Below are positions 43,549 to 54,115 of a stretch of DNA of 64,000 bases, one piece after another (within the stretch, counting starts at the first letter, position 1; each line of letters opens with the position of its first letter). The notes under the pieces were generated by a model. The model was given only the letters and a program-made list of their open reading frames with translations. It did not search any database and was not told where the DNA came from. The DNA comes from Paracidovorax wautersii (GTDB taxonomy: Bacteria > Pseudomonadota > Gammaproteobacteria > Burkholderiales > Burkholderiaceae_C). The stretch spans positions 1-64,000 of the forward strand of contig NZ_JAVIZX010000001.1 of the NCBI RefSeq assembly GCF_031453675.1, read 5' to 3'. A program made the position numbers and the translations under genes.

Positions 43549-44388
43549 ATGAACGCCGTCGACCTCCACGCCTGGGGCACCTGGGCCGGCCAGCATCCGG
43601 TGGCGATCTGGACGGTGGGACTCGTGCTGGCGCTGGCCGTCACCTTGTCCGTGCGCGCCGCCGCGCGCCAGGCCGTGCCGCGCTGTGCGCCCTGGCTGCA
43701 GCGCCTGCCGCGGCCGAATGGCCCGGTGGCCCTGGCCGGCACCATGGCGGCATCGGCCGTGCTGGTGCTGGCCTGCGCGCATGCGCTGGCGCTGCTGGCC
43801 GAACAGTGGGGCGGGGCCTCCACCGGCTGGGCGGTGCTGGACCAGAGCCTGGCCGATACCTTGCGGACCACGGCCTCCGTGGGCACGCAGACCTTCTTCG
43901 CATGGCTGACGCATGCGGGCGACACGCTCACGCTGGCGGTGCTGGCCGTGGTGGTGGCCGCTGCGCTGTGGTGGCGCGGCCACCGCATGCTGGCCACCGG
44001 CTGGGCCGTGGCGCTGGCGGGCAACGGGCTGCTCACGCGCGGCTTCAAGCACAGCTTCGAGCGGGTGCGGCCGGTGCACACGCATGAGATCTCGGTGGCC
44101 GACGGCTTCAGCTTCCCCAGCGGGCACAGCAGTTCGTCGATGGTGGCCTACGGCATGCTGGCGTACTTGGCGCTGCGCCTGCTGCCCGCGCGCTGGCATT
44201 TGCCCGCGCTGCTGCTTGCCGCGGCCACGGTGTTCACCGTGGGCTGGAGCCGCGTCGTGCTCCAGGTGCACTTCGCCAGCGACGTGCTGGCCGGCTGGCT
44301 CACGGGCGGCGTCTGGCTGGCCTGCTGCCTGCTGGTGCTCCGCGGCGCGCGGCACTGGCACCGCTGCCGCACGGTGGTTGCGGGCTGA
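43549..44388 (+). CDS. PAP2-family phosphatase, membrane bound
   Basis: 279 residues with about six membrane segments. The three phosphatase motifs are present: KHSFERVRP, PSGHSSSS and SRVVLQVHFASD with its catalytic His and Asp. It removes phosphate from phosphatidate, undecaprenyl pyrophosphate or a similar lipid, facing the periplasm. It is divergent from the lipid kinase. Confidence 0.93.
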   Translation: MNAVDLHAWGTWAGQHPVAIWTVGLVLALAVTLSVRAAARQAVPRCAPWLQRLPRPNGPVALAGTMAASAVLVLACAHALALLAEQWGGASTGWAVLDQSLADTLRTTASVGTQTFFAWLTHAGDTLTLAVLAVVVAAALWWRGHRMLATGWAVALAGNGLLTRGFKHSFERVRPVHTHEISVADGFSFPSGHSSSSMVAYGMLAYLALRLLPARWHLPALLLAAATVFTVGWSRVVLQVHFASDVLAGWLTGGVWLACCLLVLRGARHWHRCRTVVAG

Positions 44389-44395
44389 GGGATCC

Positions 44396-45619
44396 TCAGC
44401 GCGCCTTGCGGTCGCTGGCGACCGACCACGCGAACACGCCCAGGCCGGCCAGGCCCAGCAGCACGCCCACCCAGCCGGTGGAGGTCCACCCGTAGCCGGC
44501 GGAGATCGCCACGCCGCCCAGCCACGCGCCCAGGGCGTTGGCCGCATTGAAGGCCGAATGGTTGAGCGCGGCGGCCAGCGTCTGCGCGTCGCCGGCCACG
44601 TCCATCAACCGGATCTGCAGCGCCGTGCCGATGGCCACCACCGTGCCCACCAGGAACACGGCCACGGCCGCCGTCGCCACATGGTGGGCGGCGAACACGA
44701 AGGTGCCCATCACCAGCACCGACCAGACCAGCATGCCGCCGATGGTGGGCATCAGCGCCTTGTCGGCGAAGCGCGGGCCGACGAGGTTGCCCGCCACCAT
44801 GCCCAGGCCGAACAGCGCCAGCACGAAGGGCACGCCCGCCAGCGGCAGGCCGGCCACTTCGGTCAGCGTGGGCTTGATGTAGCTGAACACCGAGAACATG
44901 CCGCCGAACCCGATGGCGCCGATGCCCAGCGTGAGCCACACCTGCTTGCGCCGCAGCGCGCCCAGCTCGCGCAGCGGGCTGGCGCCGGCGTCCGCCGGCA
45001 TGGCCGGCACATAGGCGCGCACCATGGCCACGGCGGCCAGGGCGATCAGGCCGACGAAGACGAAGGCCGCGCGCCAGCCGAAGTGCTGGCCCAGCGCGGC
45101 GGCGATGGGCACGCCGGCCAGCGTGGCGGTGGTGAGCCCCAGCATCACCAGCCCCACCGCGCGGGCGCGCTGGCCGGGCGGCGCCAGGGCCGCGGCCACC
45201 AGCGCGGCCACGCCGAAGTAGGTGCCGTGCGGCAGGCCGCTGACGAAGCGCAGCGCGTTCAGAGAGGCGTAGCCCGGCGCCAGGGCCGAGGCGAAATTGC
45301 CCAGCGCGTACACCGCCATCAGCGCCATCAGCAGCGCGCGGCGGCCCCAGCTGGCGGCCAGCACGGCGAGCACCGGCGCGCCGATCACCACGCCCAGCGC
45401 GTAGGCGCTGATCACATGGCCGGCCTGGGGGATGGTGACACCGATGTCCTGCGCCACCTCGGGCAGCAGGCCCATGATGACGAACTCGCCGGTGCCGATG
45501 GAGAAGCCGCCGACGCCCAGCGCCAGCACGGCCGCGCCGAAGCCGTGGGCCGCGGCGGCGGGCGCCCTCGTCCGCGTGCCGGATGCCGGGGCCGTGCCGT
45601 CCAGTGCGGGCGGCGTCAT
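44396..45619 (-). CDS. MFS drug/sugar efflux transporter (DHA1, AraJ/YdhP-like)
   Basis: 407 residues from the ATG at 45619, with 12 membrane segments. GEFVIMGLLPEVAQDIGVT and ISAYALGVVIGAPVLA are typical of the arabinose-efflux/AraJ group. PHGTYFGVAALVAA and MLGLTTATLAGVPIA are further matches. It probably exports sugars or small toxic compounds with protons. Tail to tail with PAP2 (7 bp gap). Confidence 0.9.
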   Translation of the reverse strand: MTPPALDGTAPASGTRTRAPAAAAHGFGAAVLALGVGGFSIGTGEFVIMGLLPEVAQDIGVTIPQAGHVISAYALGVVIGAPVLAVLAASWGRRALLMALMAVYALGNFASALAPGYASLNALRFVSGLPHGTYFGVAALVAAALAPPGQRARAVGLVMLGLTTATLAGVPIAAALGQHFGWRAAFVFVGLIALAAVAMVRAYVPAMPADAGASPLRELGALRRKQVWLTLGIGAIGFGGMFSVFSYIKPTLTEVAGLPLAGVPFVLALFGLGMVAGNLVGPRFADKALMPTIGGMLVWSVLVMGTFVFAAHHVATAAVAVFLVGTVVAIGTALQIRLMDVAGDAQTLAAALNHSAFNAANALGAWLGGVAISAGYGWTSTGWVGVLLGLAGLGVFAWSVASDRKAR

Positions 45620-45852
45620 GCGCGCGCTCCGGCGTCCGGGCTGCGGCGCGGGGCGGCGCACGAACGGGGGCGGCGGGCGGGGCAGGCAAGTGGCAACGGC
45701 ATGGGCACAGAGATCAGGGAAAACCCGGATTCTTGCGCAGATGCGCCGCCGGCGGGACCGCGGGGTCTTTCGCGACGCTCCTTTAAAGAGAGCAGGTTGG
45801 GCTTGTCCCGCGTGGAATTCAAAGCGAAATGCCTTCGAACTGCTTGATGGGA

Positions 45853-45873
45853 AAGCGCAAGCAGCTATGAATT
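45853..45873. repeat. Partial R1 repeat, copy g
   Basis: AAGCGCAAGCAGCTATGAATT matches half of the R1 unit. The other arm is missing. It lies between gudD and the MFS gene; the rest of this gap shows nothing recognisable. Confidence 0.4.
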
Positions 45874-45913
45874 CAAGAGCGCGTTGCGGCGATGGCAGCG
45901 CGCTCCGCCCGGC

Positions 45914-47260
45914 TCAGCGCACCATGCAGGGCCGCTTGTTGTCGAACTTCCAGCCCGGGATCAGGTACTGCATGGCCTGCGCATCGTCGCGCGCGCCCAG
46001 GCCGTGCTGCAGGTACAGCTGGTGGGCGCGCTCCACGGCTTCCATGTCCAGCTCGATGCCGAGGCCGCCGCGCGTGGGCAGCTCCACGTAGCCGTTTTTG
46101 ATCTGCAGCGGGTTCTTGGTGAGGAACTGGCCGTCTTGCCAGATCCAGTGCGTGTCGATGGCGGTGACGCGGCCCGGCGCGGCGGCGCCCACATGCGTGA
46201 ACATGGCCAGCGACACGTCGAAGTGGTTGTTGGAGTGCGAACCCCAGGTCAGCCCGAACGCCTGGCACAGCTGCGCTACGCGCACCGAGCCGGCCATGGT
46301 CCAGAAGTGCGGGTCGGCCAGGGGAATGTCGACCGACTGCAGCGACAGCGAATGGGCCATCTGGCGCCAGTCGGTGGCCACCATGTTGGTCGCCGTGGGC
46401 AGGCCCGTGGCGCGGCGGAACTCGGCCATCACCTCGCGGCCCGAGAAGCCTTCTTCGGCGCCGCAGGGGTCTTCGGCATAGGCCATCACGCCGTGCAGGT
46501 CGCGCGTGATGCGGATGGCGTCCTTCAGCAGCCAGCCGCCGTTGGGGTCCAGCGTGACGCGGGCTTCGGGAAAGCGCTCGTGCAGGGCGCGGATGGCCTC
46601 GACCTCTTCCTCGCCGCGCAGCACGCCGCCCTTGAGCTTGAAGTCCTGGAAGCCGTAGCGCGCCTGGGCGGCTTCGGCCAGGCGCACGATGGCCTCGGGG
46701 GTCATGGCCTTTTCGTGGCGCAAGCGCTTCCAGTCGTCGGCTTCATCGGGCGCGGTCTGGTAGGGCAGATCGGTCGCTTCGCGGTCGCCCACGTAGAACA
46801 GGTAGCCCAGCATCTGCACCGACGTGCGCTGGATGCCCTCGCCCAGCAGCGCCGCCACGGGCACGCCCAGGTGCTGGCCCAGCAGGTCGAGCAGCGCGGA
46901 TTCGGCCGCCGTCACCGCGTGGATGGCGATGCGCAGGTCGAAAGTCTGCAGGCCGCGGCCGCCGCTGTCGCGGCTGGCGAACTCGGTGCGCATGGCGTTG
47001 AGCACGGCGTTGTAGTTGCCCACGGGCTGGCCCACGATGAGCGCGGCCGCGTCTTCCAGCGTCTGGCGGATCTTCTCGCCGCCCGGCACCTCGCCCACGC
47101 CCGTGTTGCCCGCGCTGTCGGTCAGCAGCAGCAGGTTGCGCGTGAAGAACGGGGCGTGCGCGCCGCTCAGGTTCATCAGCATGCTGTCGTGGCCGGCCAC
47201 GGGAATGACGCGCAGCTGGGTGACGGTGGGGGTCGTGGAAGGAAGGTGCGTGGCAGCCAT
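45914..47260 (-). CDS. gudD: D-glucarate dehydratase
   Basis: 448 residues. The full enolase-superfamily active site is visible: K208-L-K210 (FKLKGG), D238 (TLDPNGG), E263 (AEDPCG), N292 ([10 protein letters not shown]), D316 (LADPHFW), and H342/H346 (SHSNNHFD). It dehydrates D-glucarate to 5-keto-4-deoxyglucarate. It is downstream of a Bug receptor (82 bp), and a LacI gene is divergent. Import and first step of glucarate use are thus together. The later enzymes are not in the window. Confidence 0.96.
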   Translation of the reverse strand: MAATHLPSTTPTVTQLRVIPVAGHDSMLMNLSGAHAPFFTRNLLLLTDSAGNTGVGEVPGGEKIRQTLEDAAALIVGQPVGNYNAVLNAMRTEFASRDSGGRGLQTFDLRIAIHAVTAAESALLDLLGQHLGVPVAALLGEGIQRTSVQMLGYLFYVGDREATDLPYQTAPDEADDWKRLRHEKAMTPEAIVRLAEAAQARYGFQDFKLKGGVLRGEEEVEAIRALHERFPEARVTLDPNGGWLLKDAIRITRDLHGVMAYAEDPCGAEEGFSGREVMAEFRRATGLPTATNMVATDWRQMAHSLSLQSVDIPLADPHFWTMAGSVRVAQLCQAFGLTWGSHSNNHFDVSLAMFTHVGAAAPGRVTAIDTHWIWQDGQFLTKNPLQIKNGYVELPTRGGLGIELDMEAVERAHQLYLQHGLGARDDAQAMQYLIPGWKFDNKRPCMVR

Positions 47261-47342
47261 GGTCTCTAACTCGGAGTGCTCAAAGGGGAAAAGAATAGGC
47301 CCGATCGCTCGGGCCGCGCAAGCGGGCCCTGCCCGCTGGTGC

Positions 47343-48323
47343 TCAGTTGGCGGTGATGCCGCCGGCCTCGATCACCTGCTTCCAGCGGGCGAACTCCTTC
47401 GCCTGGAACTTGGTGAACTCTTCCGGCGAATTGCCCACGATCTCCAGGCCGGCATCGGTGAACTGCTTGGTCACGCTCGGGTCCTTCAGCGCCTTCATGA
47501 TGCCGGCGTGCAGCTTGGTCTTCACGTCGGCCGGCAGGTTCTTGGGGGCGGCGATGCCTTGCCAGGCATAGACCTCCATGCCCTGCAGGCCGGCTTCGGC
47601 CATGGTGGGCACGTCGGGCAGCACGGGCGAGCGCTTGTCGCCGGTGACGGCGATGGGCTTGAGCTTGCCGGACTTGATGTGCGGGATGACCGTGTTCACG
47701 TTCTGGAACGACATGTCCACCTGGCCGCCCAGCAGATCGGTCACGGCCGGCGCGCCGCCCTTGTAGGGAATGTGCAGGCCCTTGGTGCCCGTCTTCTGCC
47801 AGAACAGCTCGGCCGTCAGGTGGTCGGACGAGCCGGCGCCGGACGTGGCGAAGCTGACCGTGCCCGGCTTGGCCTTCAGCAGGGCGATCACGTCCTGCAC
47901 GTTGTTCACCTTAGGAGCCAGGTTGGGGTTCACCACCAGCACGTTGGGCGTCTGCACGGCCACGGTCAGGTAGGTGAAGTCCTTGGTCGGGTCGTACGGC
48001 AGGCCCTTGATGAGGTGCGGCGCCACGACGAACGGGGCCAGCGAGGCCACCAGCAGCGTGTAGCCGTCGCCCGGCGCGCGCGCCACCTGCGTGGCGCCGA
48101 TGCTGCCCGTGGCACCGGCCTTGTTGTCCACCACGAAGGACTGCTTGAACTGCTCGCCCAGGTGGTTGCTGACGGCGCGGGCAATGGTGTCGGTGGAGCC
48201 GCCGGCCGGGAACGGCACGATCACCGTCACGGACTTGTCGGGCCAGGCGAACGCGGGGGCGCTGGCGCCGAGGGTGGCGATGCCGACGCAGAGGGCGGCG
48301 GCTGCGGTCTTGAGTGCTTTCAT
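47343..48323 (-). CDS. Bug-family receptor of the glucarate operon
   Basis: 326 residues; Sec signal ending APAFA. Motifs are [57 protein letters not shown] and [17 protein letters not shown] precedes the ATG at 48323. Pairing with gudD suggests it binds glucarate or a related aldarate. Two LacI-type operators lie just upstream. Confidence 0.93.
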   Translation of the reverse strand: MKALKTAAAALCVGIATLGASAPAFAWPDKSVTVIVPFPAGGSTDTIARAVSNHLGEQFKQSFVVDNKAGATGSIGATQVARAPGDGYTLLVASLAPFVVAPHLIKGLPYDPTKDFTYLTVAVQTPNVLVVNPNLAPKVNNVQDVIALLKAKPGTVSFATSGAGSSDHLTAELFWQKTGTKGLHIPYKGGAPAVTDLLGGQVDMSFQNVNTVIPHIKSGKLKPIAVTGDKRSPVLPDVPTMAEAGLQGMEVYAWQGIAAPKNLPADVKTKLHAGIMKALKDPSVTKQFTDAGLEIVGNSPEEFTKFQAKEFARWKQVIEAGGITAN

Positions 48324-48372
48324 GGAAGGTCTCCTGGTGGACATCGGGACGCTGCTGCGCTCCTGGGCCGAA

Positions 48373-48416
48373 TGTTCACGTTAACATTCGATGGAACGCC
48401 ATTGTTAACGTGAACA
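48373..48416. promoter_or_regulatory. Paired LacI-type operators of the glucarate operon
   Basis: TGTTCACGTTAACA (48373-48386) recurs as its exact reverse complement at 48403-48416. Each half is a near-palindrome centred on ACGT. The two are 30 bp apart, about three turns. They lie 50 bp before the Bug start and are the expected target of the divergent LacI protein. Confidence 0.8.
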
Positions 48417-48540
48417 TCTGCGCAATCATTGGTACTTACCCCAAGCCCCTGGGAGAAAGACGCGCAACCTTACAATTCGGCGTCCCACCGCCTGCCCTCT
48501 GCGCGCCTCCTGGAAGCCCCGGAGCGCCGGGCCCCATCGC

Positions 48541-49542
48541 ATGAATCCCTCCCGCAAGCCCGCCACCGTGCAGGACGTCGCCCGCCTGGCCGGGGTTTCG
48601 GCGATGACGGTGTCCCGCGCGCTCAACGTGCCGGACAAGGTCACGCCGGACACGCTGCGCCGCGTACGCGAGGCCGTGGACCAGCTGGGCTACGTGCCCA
48701 ACGCCATGGCCAGCGGGCTGCGCATGTCGCGCGCGCGCATGGTGGCCGCCCTGCTGCCCACGCTGGTGGGGCCCGTCTTCCAGGAGCTGGTCGAGTCGCT
48801 GGCCGCCACGCTCGGGCGCCAGGGCTACCAGCTGCTGATTGGCCAGACCGGCTACGACGCGGCGCAGGAGGAAGCGCTGGTGCGCGGCGTGATCCAGCGC
48901 CGGCCCGACGGCATCGTGCTGGTGGGCGTGGCCTCGTCCGACGGCGTGCGCCAGGCCCTGCGCGCCAGCAAGATTCCGGTGGTGGAGACCTGGGACCTGA
49001 CGGCCGACCCGGTCGACATGGTGGTCGGCTTCTCGCACGTGGCCATCGGCCGCGACGTGGCCGCCTTTCTGCACGCGCGCGGCCACCGCCAGATGGCCAT
49101 CATCACGGCCGACGATACACGGGCCCGCTCGCGCACGCAGGCCTTTCTCACGCAGGCCCAGGCGCTGGGCGCCGAGGTGGTGGAGCGCTTTCTCACCGTC
49201 GCCCCCAGCACGCTGGGCGAAGGCCGGCGCGGGCTGGCCACGCTGCTGCAGTCGCATCCGGGCATCACCGGCGTTTTCTGCAGCTCGGACAGCCTGGCCC
49301 TGGGCGCCGCCATCGAGGCCCAGCACCGGGGCCTGAAGGTGCCGCAGCAGCTCGCCATCATCGGCATGGGCGACCAGAGCTTCGCCCGCGACGCCCAGCC
49401 GCCGCTGACCACGGTGCGCCTGGATGGAACGCGCATCGGCGCGCTGGCCGCCGAGCTGACCATGGCCCGTGCCGAAGGGCGTGCGGTGGAGCAGACGGTG
49501 GTGGATGTGGGCTTTCACCTGGTCGAACGGGAAAGCACGTAG
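48541..49542 (+). CDS. LacI-family regulator of the glucarate operon
   Basis: 333 residues. A LacI helix-turn-helix and hinge (TVQDVARLAGVSAMTVSRAL, YVPNAMASGLRMSRA) precede a sugar-binding domain similar to gluconate-type GntR. It is divergent from the Bug-gudD operon, with two matching operators between. It probably represses until an aldarate or its product binds. Confidence 0.93.
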   Translation: MNPSRKPATVQDVARLAGVSAMTVSRALNVPDKVTPDTLRRVREAVDQLGYVPNAMASGLRMSRARMVAALLPTLVGPVFQELVESLAATLGRQGYQLLIGQTGYDAAQEEALVRGVIQRRPDGIVLVGVASSDGVRQALRASKIPVVETWDLTADPVDMVVGFSHVAIGRDVAAFLHARGHRQMAIITADDTRARSRTQAFLTQAQALGAEVVERFLTVAPSTLGEGRRGLATLLQSHPGITGVFCSSDSLALGAAIEAQHRGLKVPQQLAIIGMGDQSFARDAQPPLTTVRLDGTRIGALAAELTMARAEGRAVEQTVVDVGFHLVEREST

Positions 49543-49605
49543 CACGCGGCCTGACCGCGCCACGCCCCCCGCTTCTTCGCCCACTTCCGCTTCTTCCCGA
49601 CGCCG

Positions 49606-51508
49606 ATGCCGACCACGCCAGGCCTTCCCACCGCGCCGGCTGCCGCGCCAGCGTCGCCCTCGCCCTGGCGCGCCGGGGGCCGCAGCCGCCGCCTGCTGCG
49701 GCGCATGCTGCCGGCCATCGCCGCGCTGCTGCTGCTCATCGGCCTGGGCGGCTATCTGCTGGTGGCCAACGCGCTGCGGCAGGACGTGGACGTGCAGCAG
49801 CGCTCGCGCACCTTCATCGCGCGCTCCATCGCCCAGGTGCGCAACGAGGTCGGCCGCAACATCATCAACTACAGCAAATGGGGCGAGGCCTACAAGAATC
49901 TGCACCTGACGGTGAACAAAACCTGGGCGGACGAGCAACGCAACGTGGGCGACATCCCGTTCGACCTGTACGGCTACGACGGCGTGTTCGTCATCGGGCC
50001 CCCGGGGACGCACGGTGTACGCCGTGGTCCGCGGCCAGGCCTCCGCCGTGCAGGCGCACGACTGGCTGCGGGGCGATCTGGACGGCCTGGTCGCCGCGGC
50101 CCGCGATCCGCGGCACGAAGACACCAGCATCGTGCGCGCCCTGCAGGTCGCAGGCTCGCCCGCGCTGGTGGCTGCGGCCACCATCACCCCCGGCTGGGAT
50201 CCGGGCATTCGACCGCGGCCGGGACCGGCCTCGGTGATGGTCTTTGCCACGGTGCTGGACGCCCCGCGCCTGAGCGCGCTGAGCGAGAACTACGGCGTGC
50301 CGGCGCTGACCATCTCCTCCGAGCCGCTGGCCGGGCAGGAGTCGATGCCGCTGCTGGATTCGTCCATGCGGCTGCACTGGCGCCCGCCCACGCCGGGCCG
50401 CACGCTGCTGGGGCAGACGCTGCCGCTGTTCATCGCCGGCGTGCTGGCGCTGGCGGGCGTGCTGATTGCCCTGCTGCGCCATGCGCTCGCGTCGGCCCGG
50501 CAGATCGACGCGCAGTTCGAGGCGCTGCACGCCACGCAGGCCGAGCTGACCGAGAGCGAACAGCGCTTTCGCGACATCGCAGAGGCCTCGTCCGACTGGC
50601 TGTGGGAGGTGGATGCCCGGGGCCGGCTCACCTACCTGTCGGAGCGGTTCACCCAGGTGACGGGCGAGCCGCGCGAGGACTGGCTGGGCCGCCCGCTCGC
50701 CGACCTGCTGAAGCCCGCCACCACGGGCCCGCAGGCGCCGCCGCCCGACCTGCCTGCGGACGCCGGCGACAGTCCCGCGCGCGGCACGCGGCTGTGGCAA
50801 TACCGCGACCGGGCCGGGCGGCTGCGCACCAGCAAGATCACATCGCGGGCCATGGCGCACGGCGCCGGCTACCGCGGCACGGCCACTGACATCACCGACG
50901 AGGTCGAGGCGCAGGCCCGCGTGCGCCATCTGTCGCTGCATGATCCGCTGACCGACCTGCCCAACCGTCTGCACCTGCAGCAGTTCCTGGCACGTCAACT
51001 GGAAGCCCCAGCGCCGCGGCCCACGCCTGCCCTTGCGCTGCTGTGCCTGGACCTGGACCGCTTCAAGCCCGTGAACGACGCCTGGGGCCATGGCCTGGGC
51101 GACCTGCTGCTGCAGGCCGTGGCGCAGCGCCTGCGCGGCCAGATGCCGCCGGGCGCTCTGGCCGCACGCGTGGGCGGCGACGAGTTCGTGGCCGTGCTGC
51201 CGGACATGGCGGACCGTGCCGCGGTCGAGGCGGTCTGCCACGCCCTGGTACAGGCGCTGGGCCAGCCCTTCCGCATCCAGGGCCATGACATCGCCATCGG
51301 CACCAGCATCGGCATCGCGCTGGCGCCGGCGCATGCGCGCGAACCGGCCGAACTGCTGCGCATGGCCGACATCGCTCTGTACCGCGCCAAGGATGCGGGC
51401 CGCAGCACCTGGCAGTTCTATGAGCGTGCGATGGAGGCCGCGCTGCCGCCCGCGCCGGCCGGCACGGCACCAGCCCCGGAGCCCCGGCCCGCCGGCCGCA
51501 CGGACTAG
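49606..51508 (+). pseudogene. CHASE4-PAS-GGDEF diguanylate cyclase with an apparent frameshift
   Basis: The first frame (from ATG 49606) encodes a membrane segment near residues 26-50 and the start of a CHASE4-like periplasmic domain (RNIINYSKWGEAYKN, DLYGYDGVFVIGP). It goes out of frame at CCCCCGGGG (49999-50007). The following frame continues TVYAVVRGQAS, the rest of the sensor, a second membrane segment, a PAS domain and a GGDEF domain. Removing one base of the run joins them into about 633 residues. GGDEF is intact (ARVGGDEFVAV); the RxxD inhibitory site is absent; there is no EAL domain. If intact it makes cyclic di-GMP. Sequencing error or genuine inactivation cannot be told apart. Confidence 0.85.
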
Positions 51509-51529
51509 GGCCTGGCGCGAGGCCGTCGC

Positions 51530-52459
51530 TCAGCCGGGCACGCGCCGCGCCCGGCCGCGCAGGCCTTCGAGCAGGGCCACGGTGATGCCGCTGGCGCAGA
51601 TGATGCCGATGCCCACCCACGTCAGCGCATCGGGGAAATGCCCCCACACCAGCCAGCCGACCGCTGTGGCGCTCACGATCTGCAGGTAGGCGAAGGGCGC
51701 CAGCGTGGACGCCCCGGCATGCCGGTAGGCGCCGATCTGCAGCCAGTGCCCCAGTGCGCCCGACACGCCGGTGGACACCAGCAGCAGCCAGTGCAGCGGC
51801 TCCAGCGTGCGCAGCAGCGGCCACGCCGCGGGCAGCGCGAACGGCAGGGCCAGCGTGAGACAGGCCGTGCCCACGGCGCCGCCCCACAGGAGCGAAGTGA
51901 ACGGATCGTCGCGTGCCACCTGCCGCGTGGCGATGAACTGCACGGCCATGCAGCAGGCGGTGAGCAGGCCGAACACCACGCCCAGCGGATGCAGCCCGCC
52001 CCCGGGCCGCACGACCACCAGCACGCCTGCGAACGCCACGCCGCAGGCCAGCCAGCGCGACAGGCGCGCAGGTTCGCCCAGCAGCCAGGGCGCCACGGCC
52101 AGCACCAGCAGCGGCGCCAGGAAGTTGATGGACGTGGCCTCCGCCTGCGGCAGGTAGCGCAGCGTGGTGAAGAACATCAGCGTGGCCAGCAGCATGGCCG
52201 CGCCGCGCAGCACCTGCGCCCCGGGCCGGACACTGCGCAGAACGGCCTTGCCGCGCGTGGGCAGCAGCAGGCCCAGGACCAGCACCAGATGCACCGCATA
52301 GCGCACCCAGGCCAGCACGAACAGCGGCACCCCGGCCGCCATCACCCACTTGCCCGTGGCATCCAGGCAGGACAGCGTCCACAGCGACGACACCAGGAGA
52401 ACGATGCCCCAGAGGGGCCGGGCGGCCAGCGCGGGGCCGGCGGGCAGTGCAGTGTTCAT
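51530..52459 (-). CDS. DMT-superfamily (EamA) transporter
   Basis: 309 residues with ten predicted membrane segments in two EamA repeats. LFVLAWVRYAVHLVLVLGLL and INFLAPLLVLAVAPWLLGE are typical. It exports amino acids or other metabolites. ATG at 52459. It is divergent from the MocR-type regulator, which is the classical arrangement for a regulator and its target transporter. Confidence 0.92.
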   Translation of the reverse strand: MNTALPAGPALAARPLWGIVLLVSSLWTLSCLDATGKWVMAAGVPLFVLAWVRYAVHLVLVLGLLLPTRGKAVLRSVRPGAQVLRGAAMLLATLMFFTTLRYLPQAEATSINFLAPLLVLAVAPWLLGEPARLSRWLACGVAFAGVLVVVRPGGGLHPLGVVFGLLTACCMAVQFIATRQVARDDPFTSLLWGGAVGTACLTLALPFALPAAWPLLRTLEPLHWLLLVSTGVSGALGHWLQIGAYRHAGASTLAPFAYLQIVSATAVGWLVWGHFPDALTWVGIGIICASGITVALLEGLRGRARRVPG

Positions 52460-52617
52460 GGGCGGGGAAAAGGCACCCGGCAGCGGGCAGGGAGAAGGCG
52501 GCGCGACGCAGCGGCAGCCGATGCCGCCATCATACGAAGGCCTGCCTGGCAGCCCGCAGCGCATGCACAATGCGCCGCACCGCGGGCCGATCCGCCCGCC
52601 CTCCTCGACGCCCCCCG

Positions 52618-54057
52618 ATGCCCCGTCCACCCACCCCGGATCCCTTCGCGCCCCTGGCGGCACCCTCCGATGCGCCGCTGTACCGGCAGCTGTACGACCG
52701 CTTGCGGGCCGCGCTGGCGGCCGGCACGCTGGTGGCCGGCGAACGGGTGCCGTCTGCCCGCGCGCTCGCGCGGGAGCTGGGCGTGGCGCGCGGCACGGTG
52801 GACCTGGCCTACGAGCTGCTGGCCTCCGAGGGCTATCTGCTGGCCCGCGGGCCGGCCGGCACCGTGGTCCACCCGGCCCTGCATTCCCTGGCAGCCACCC
52901 CGCCGCCGGACGCCGCCCCGGTGCCTGCGCCGGCACCGCCCGCGCCGGACGTGCTCTCTCGCCCGGCCGAACTGCTGCCCTTTCAGATGGGCGTACCGGC
53001 GCTGGATGCGTTCCCGCGCAAGATCTGGGCGCGCCTGGGGGCGCGCACCCTGCGCGGCATGCAGCCGGCCGATCTGGACTACCCGCCCCCGTGCGGCCTG
53101 CCCGCGCTGCGCAGCGCCATCGCGTCCTACCTGCGGCTGGCGCGCGGCATCGACTGCGGCGCGCACCAGGTCTTCGTCACCACGGGCTTTCGCGGCAGCC
53201 TGCAGCTGGCGGCCCTGGCACTCACGCAGCCGGGCGACCGCGCCTGGATCGAAGACCCGGGCTATCCGCCCACGCGCCAGTTGCTGAGCGCCTGCGGGCT
53301 GTCGCTCACGCCCGTGCCGGTGGATGCCGAGGGCCTGGACGTGGAGCGCGGCATGGCGCTGGCGCCGGATGCGCGGCTGGTTGCCGTGACGCCGGCGCAC
53401 CAGAGCCCGCTGTCGATGTCGCTGTCCCTGCCGCGCCGCCAGGCCCTGCTGGACTGGGCGGCCGCGCGCGGCGCCTGGGTGGTGGAGGACGACTACGACG
53501 GCGAGTACCGCTACGCGAGCCGCCCCCTGCCCGCGCTGGCCAGCCTGGACCGGCAAGGCCGCGTGCTGTATGCCGGCACGTTCAGCAAGGTGCTGTTTCC
53601 GGGCATCCGCCTGGCCTATCTGGTGGTGCCGCCCACCCAGGTGGCGGCCTGCGAGCGCGTGACGCGCACCTTCTTCGCTGCGGCCACGCCCGCGATGACC
53701 CAGGCCATCGTGGCCGACTTCATGGCCGAAGGCCACTTCACGCGCCACATTCAGCGCATGCGCCGGCTGTATGCGGAACGCCGCAGCGCCACGCGCGCGG
53801 CGCTGGAACGCGGGCTGCGTGGCGCCTTGCAGACGGAGCCGCAGCCCGGCGGCATGCATCTGGTGCTGCGCCTGCCCGGCGTGCGCACCGACCAGCCCCT
53901 GGCGGAGAAGCTGCTGGCCCAGGGCCTGGCGGTGCAGCCGCTGTCGCGCTGGTTCGCGTCCGGCCGCACGGAATCCGCGATCCTGCTGAGCTTCACCAAC
54001 TGCACGGACCCGGCGCAGGCCGAGCGCCTGGGCGCGCTGATCCGCGAAGCGCTCTGA
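52618..54057 (+). CDS. MocR/PdxR-type PLP-dependent regulator
   Basis: 479 residues. An N-terminal GntR-type winged helix (GERVPSARALARELGVARGTV) joins by a Pro/Ala linker to a fold-type-I aminotransferase domain (from about residue 115). The PLP Lys lies in AGTFSKVLFPGIR; VVEDDYDGEYRY holds the pyridine-binding Asp. Such proteins sense PLP or amino-compound aldimines and control transport or metabolism genes. The divergent EamA transporter is the likely target. Confidence 0.93.
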   Translation: MPRPPTPDPFAPLAAPSDAPLYRQLYDRLRAALAAGTLVAGERVPSARALARELGVARGTVDLAYELLASEGYLLARGPAGTVVHPALHSLAATPPPDAAPVPAPAPPAPDVLSRPAELLPFQMGVPALDAFPRKIWARLGARTLRGMQPADLDYPPPCGLPALRSAIASYLRLARGIDCGAHQVFVTTGFRGSLQLAALALTQPGDRAWIEDPGYPPTRQLLSACGLSLTPVPVDAEGLDVERGMALAPDARLVAVTPAHQSPLSMSLSLPRRQALLDWAAARGAWVVEDDYDGEYRYASRPLPALASLDRQGRVLYAGTFSKVLFPGIRLAYLVVPPTQVAACERVTRTFFAAATPAMTQAIVADFMAEGHFTRHIQRMRRLYAERRSATRAALERGLRGALQTEPQPGGMHLVLRLPGVRTDQPLAEKLLAQGLAVQPLSRWFASGRTESAILLSFTNCTDPAQAERLGALIREAL

Positions 54058-54115
54058 GCGCCCGGGCAGCAGCCCGGCAGCCGGCGCCGCGCGGCCTGCG
54101 CGGGCCGGAACGCGA

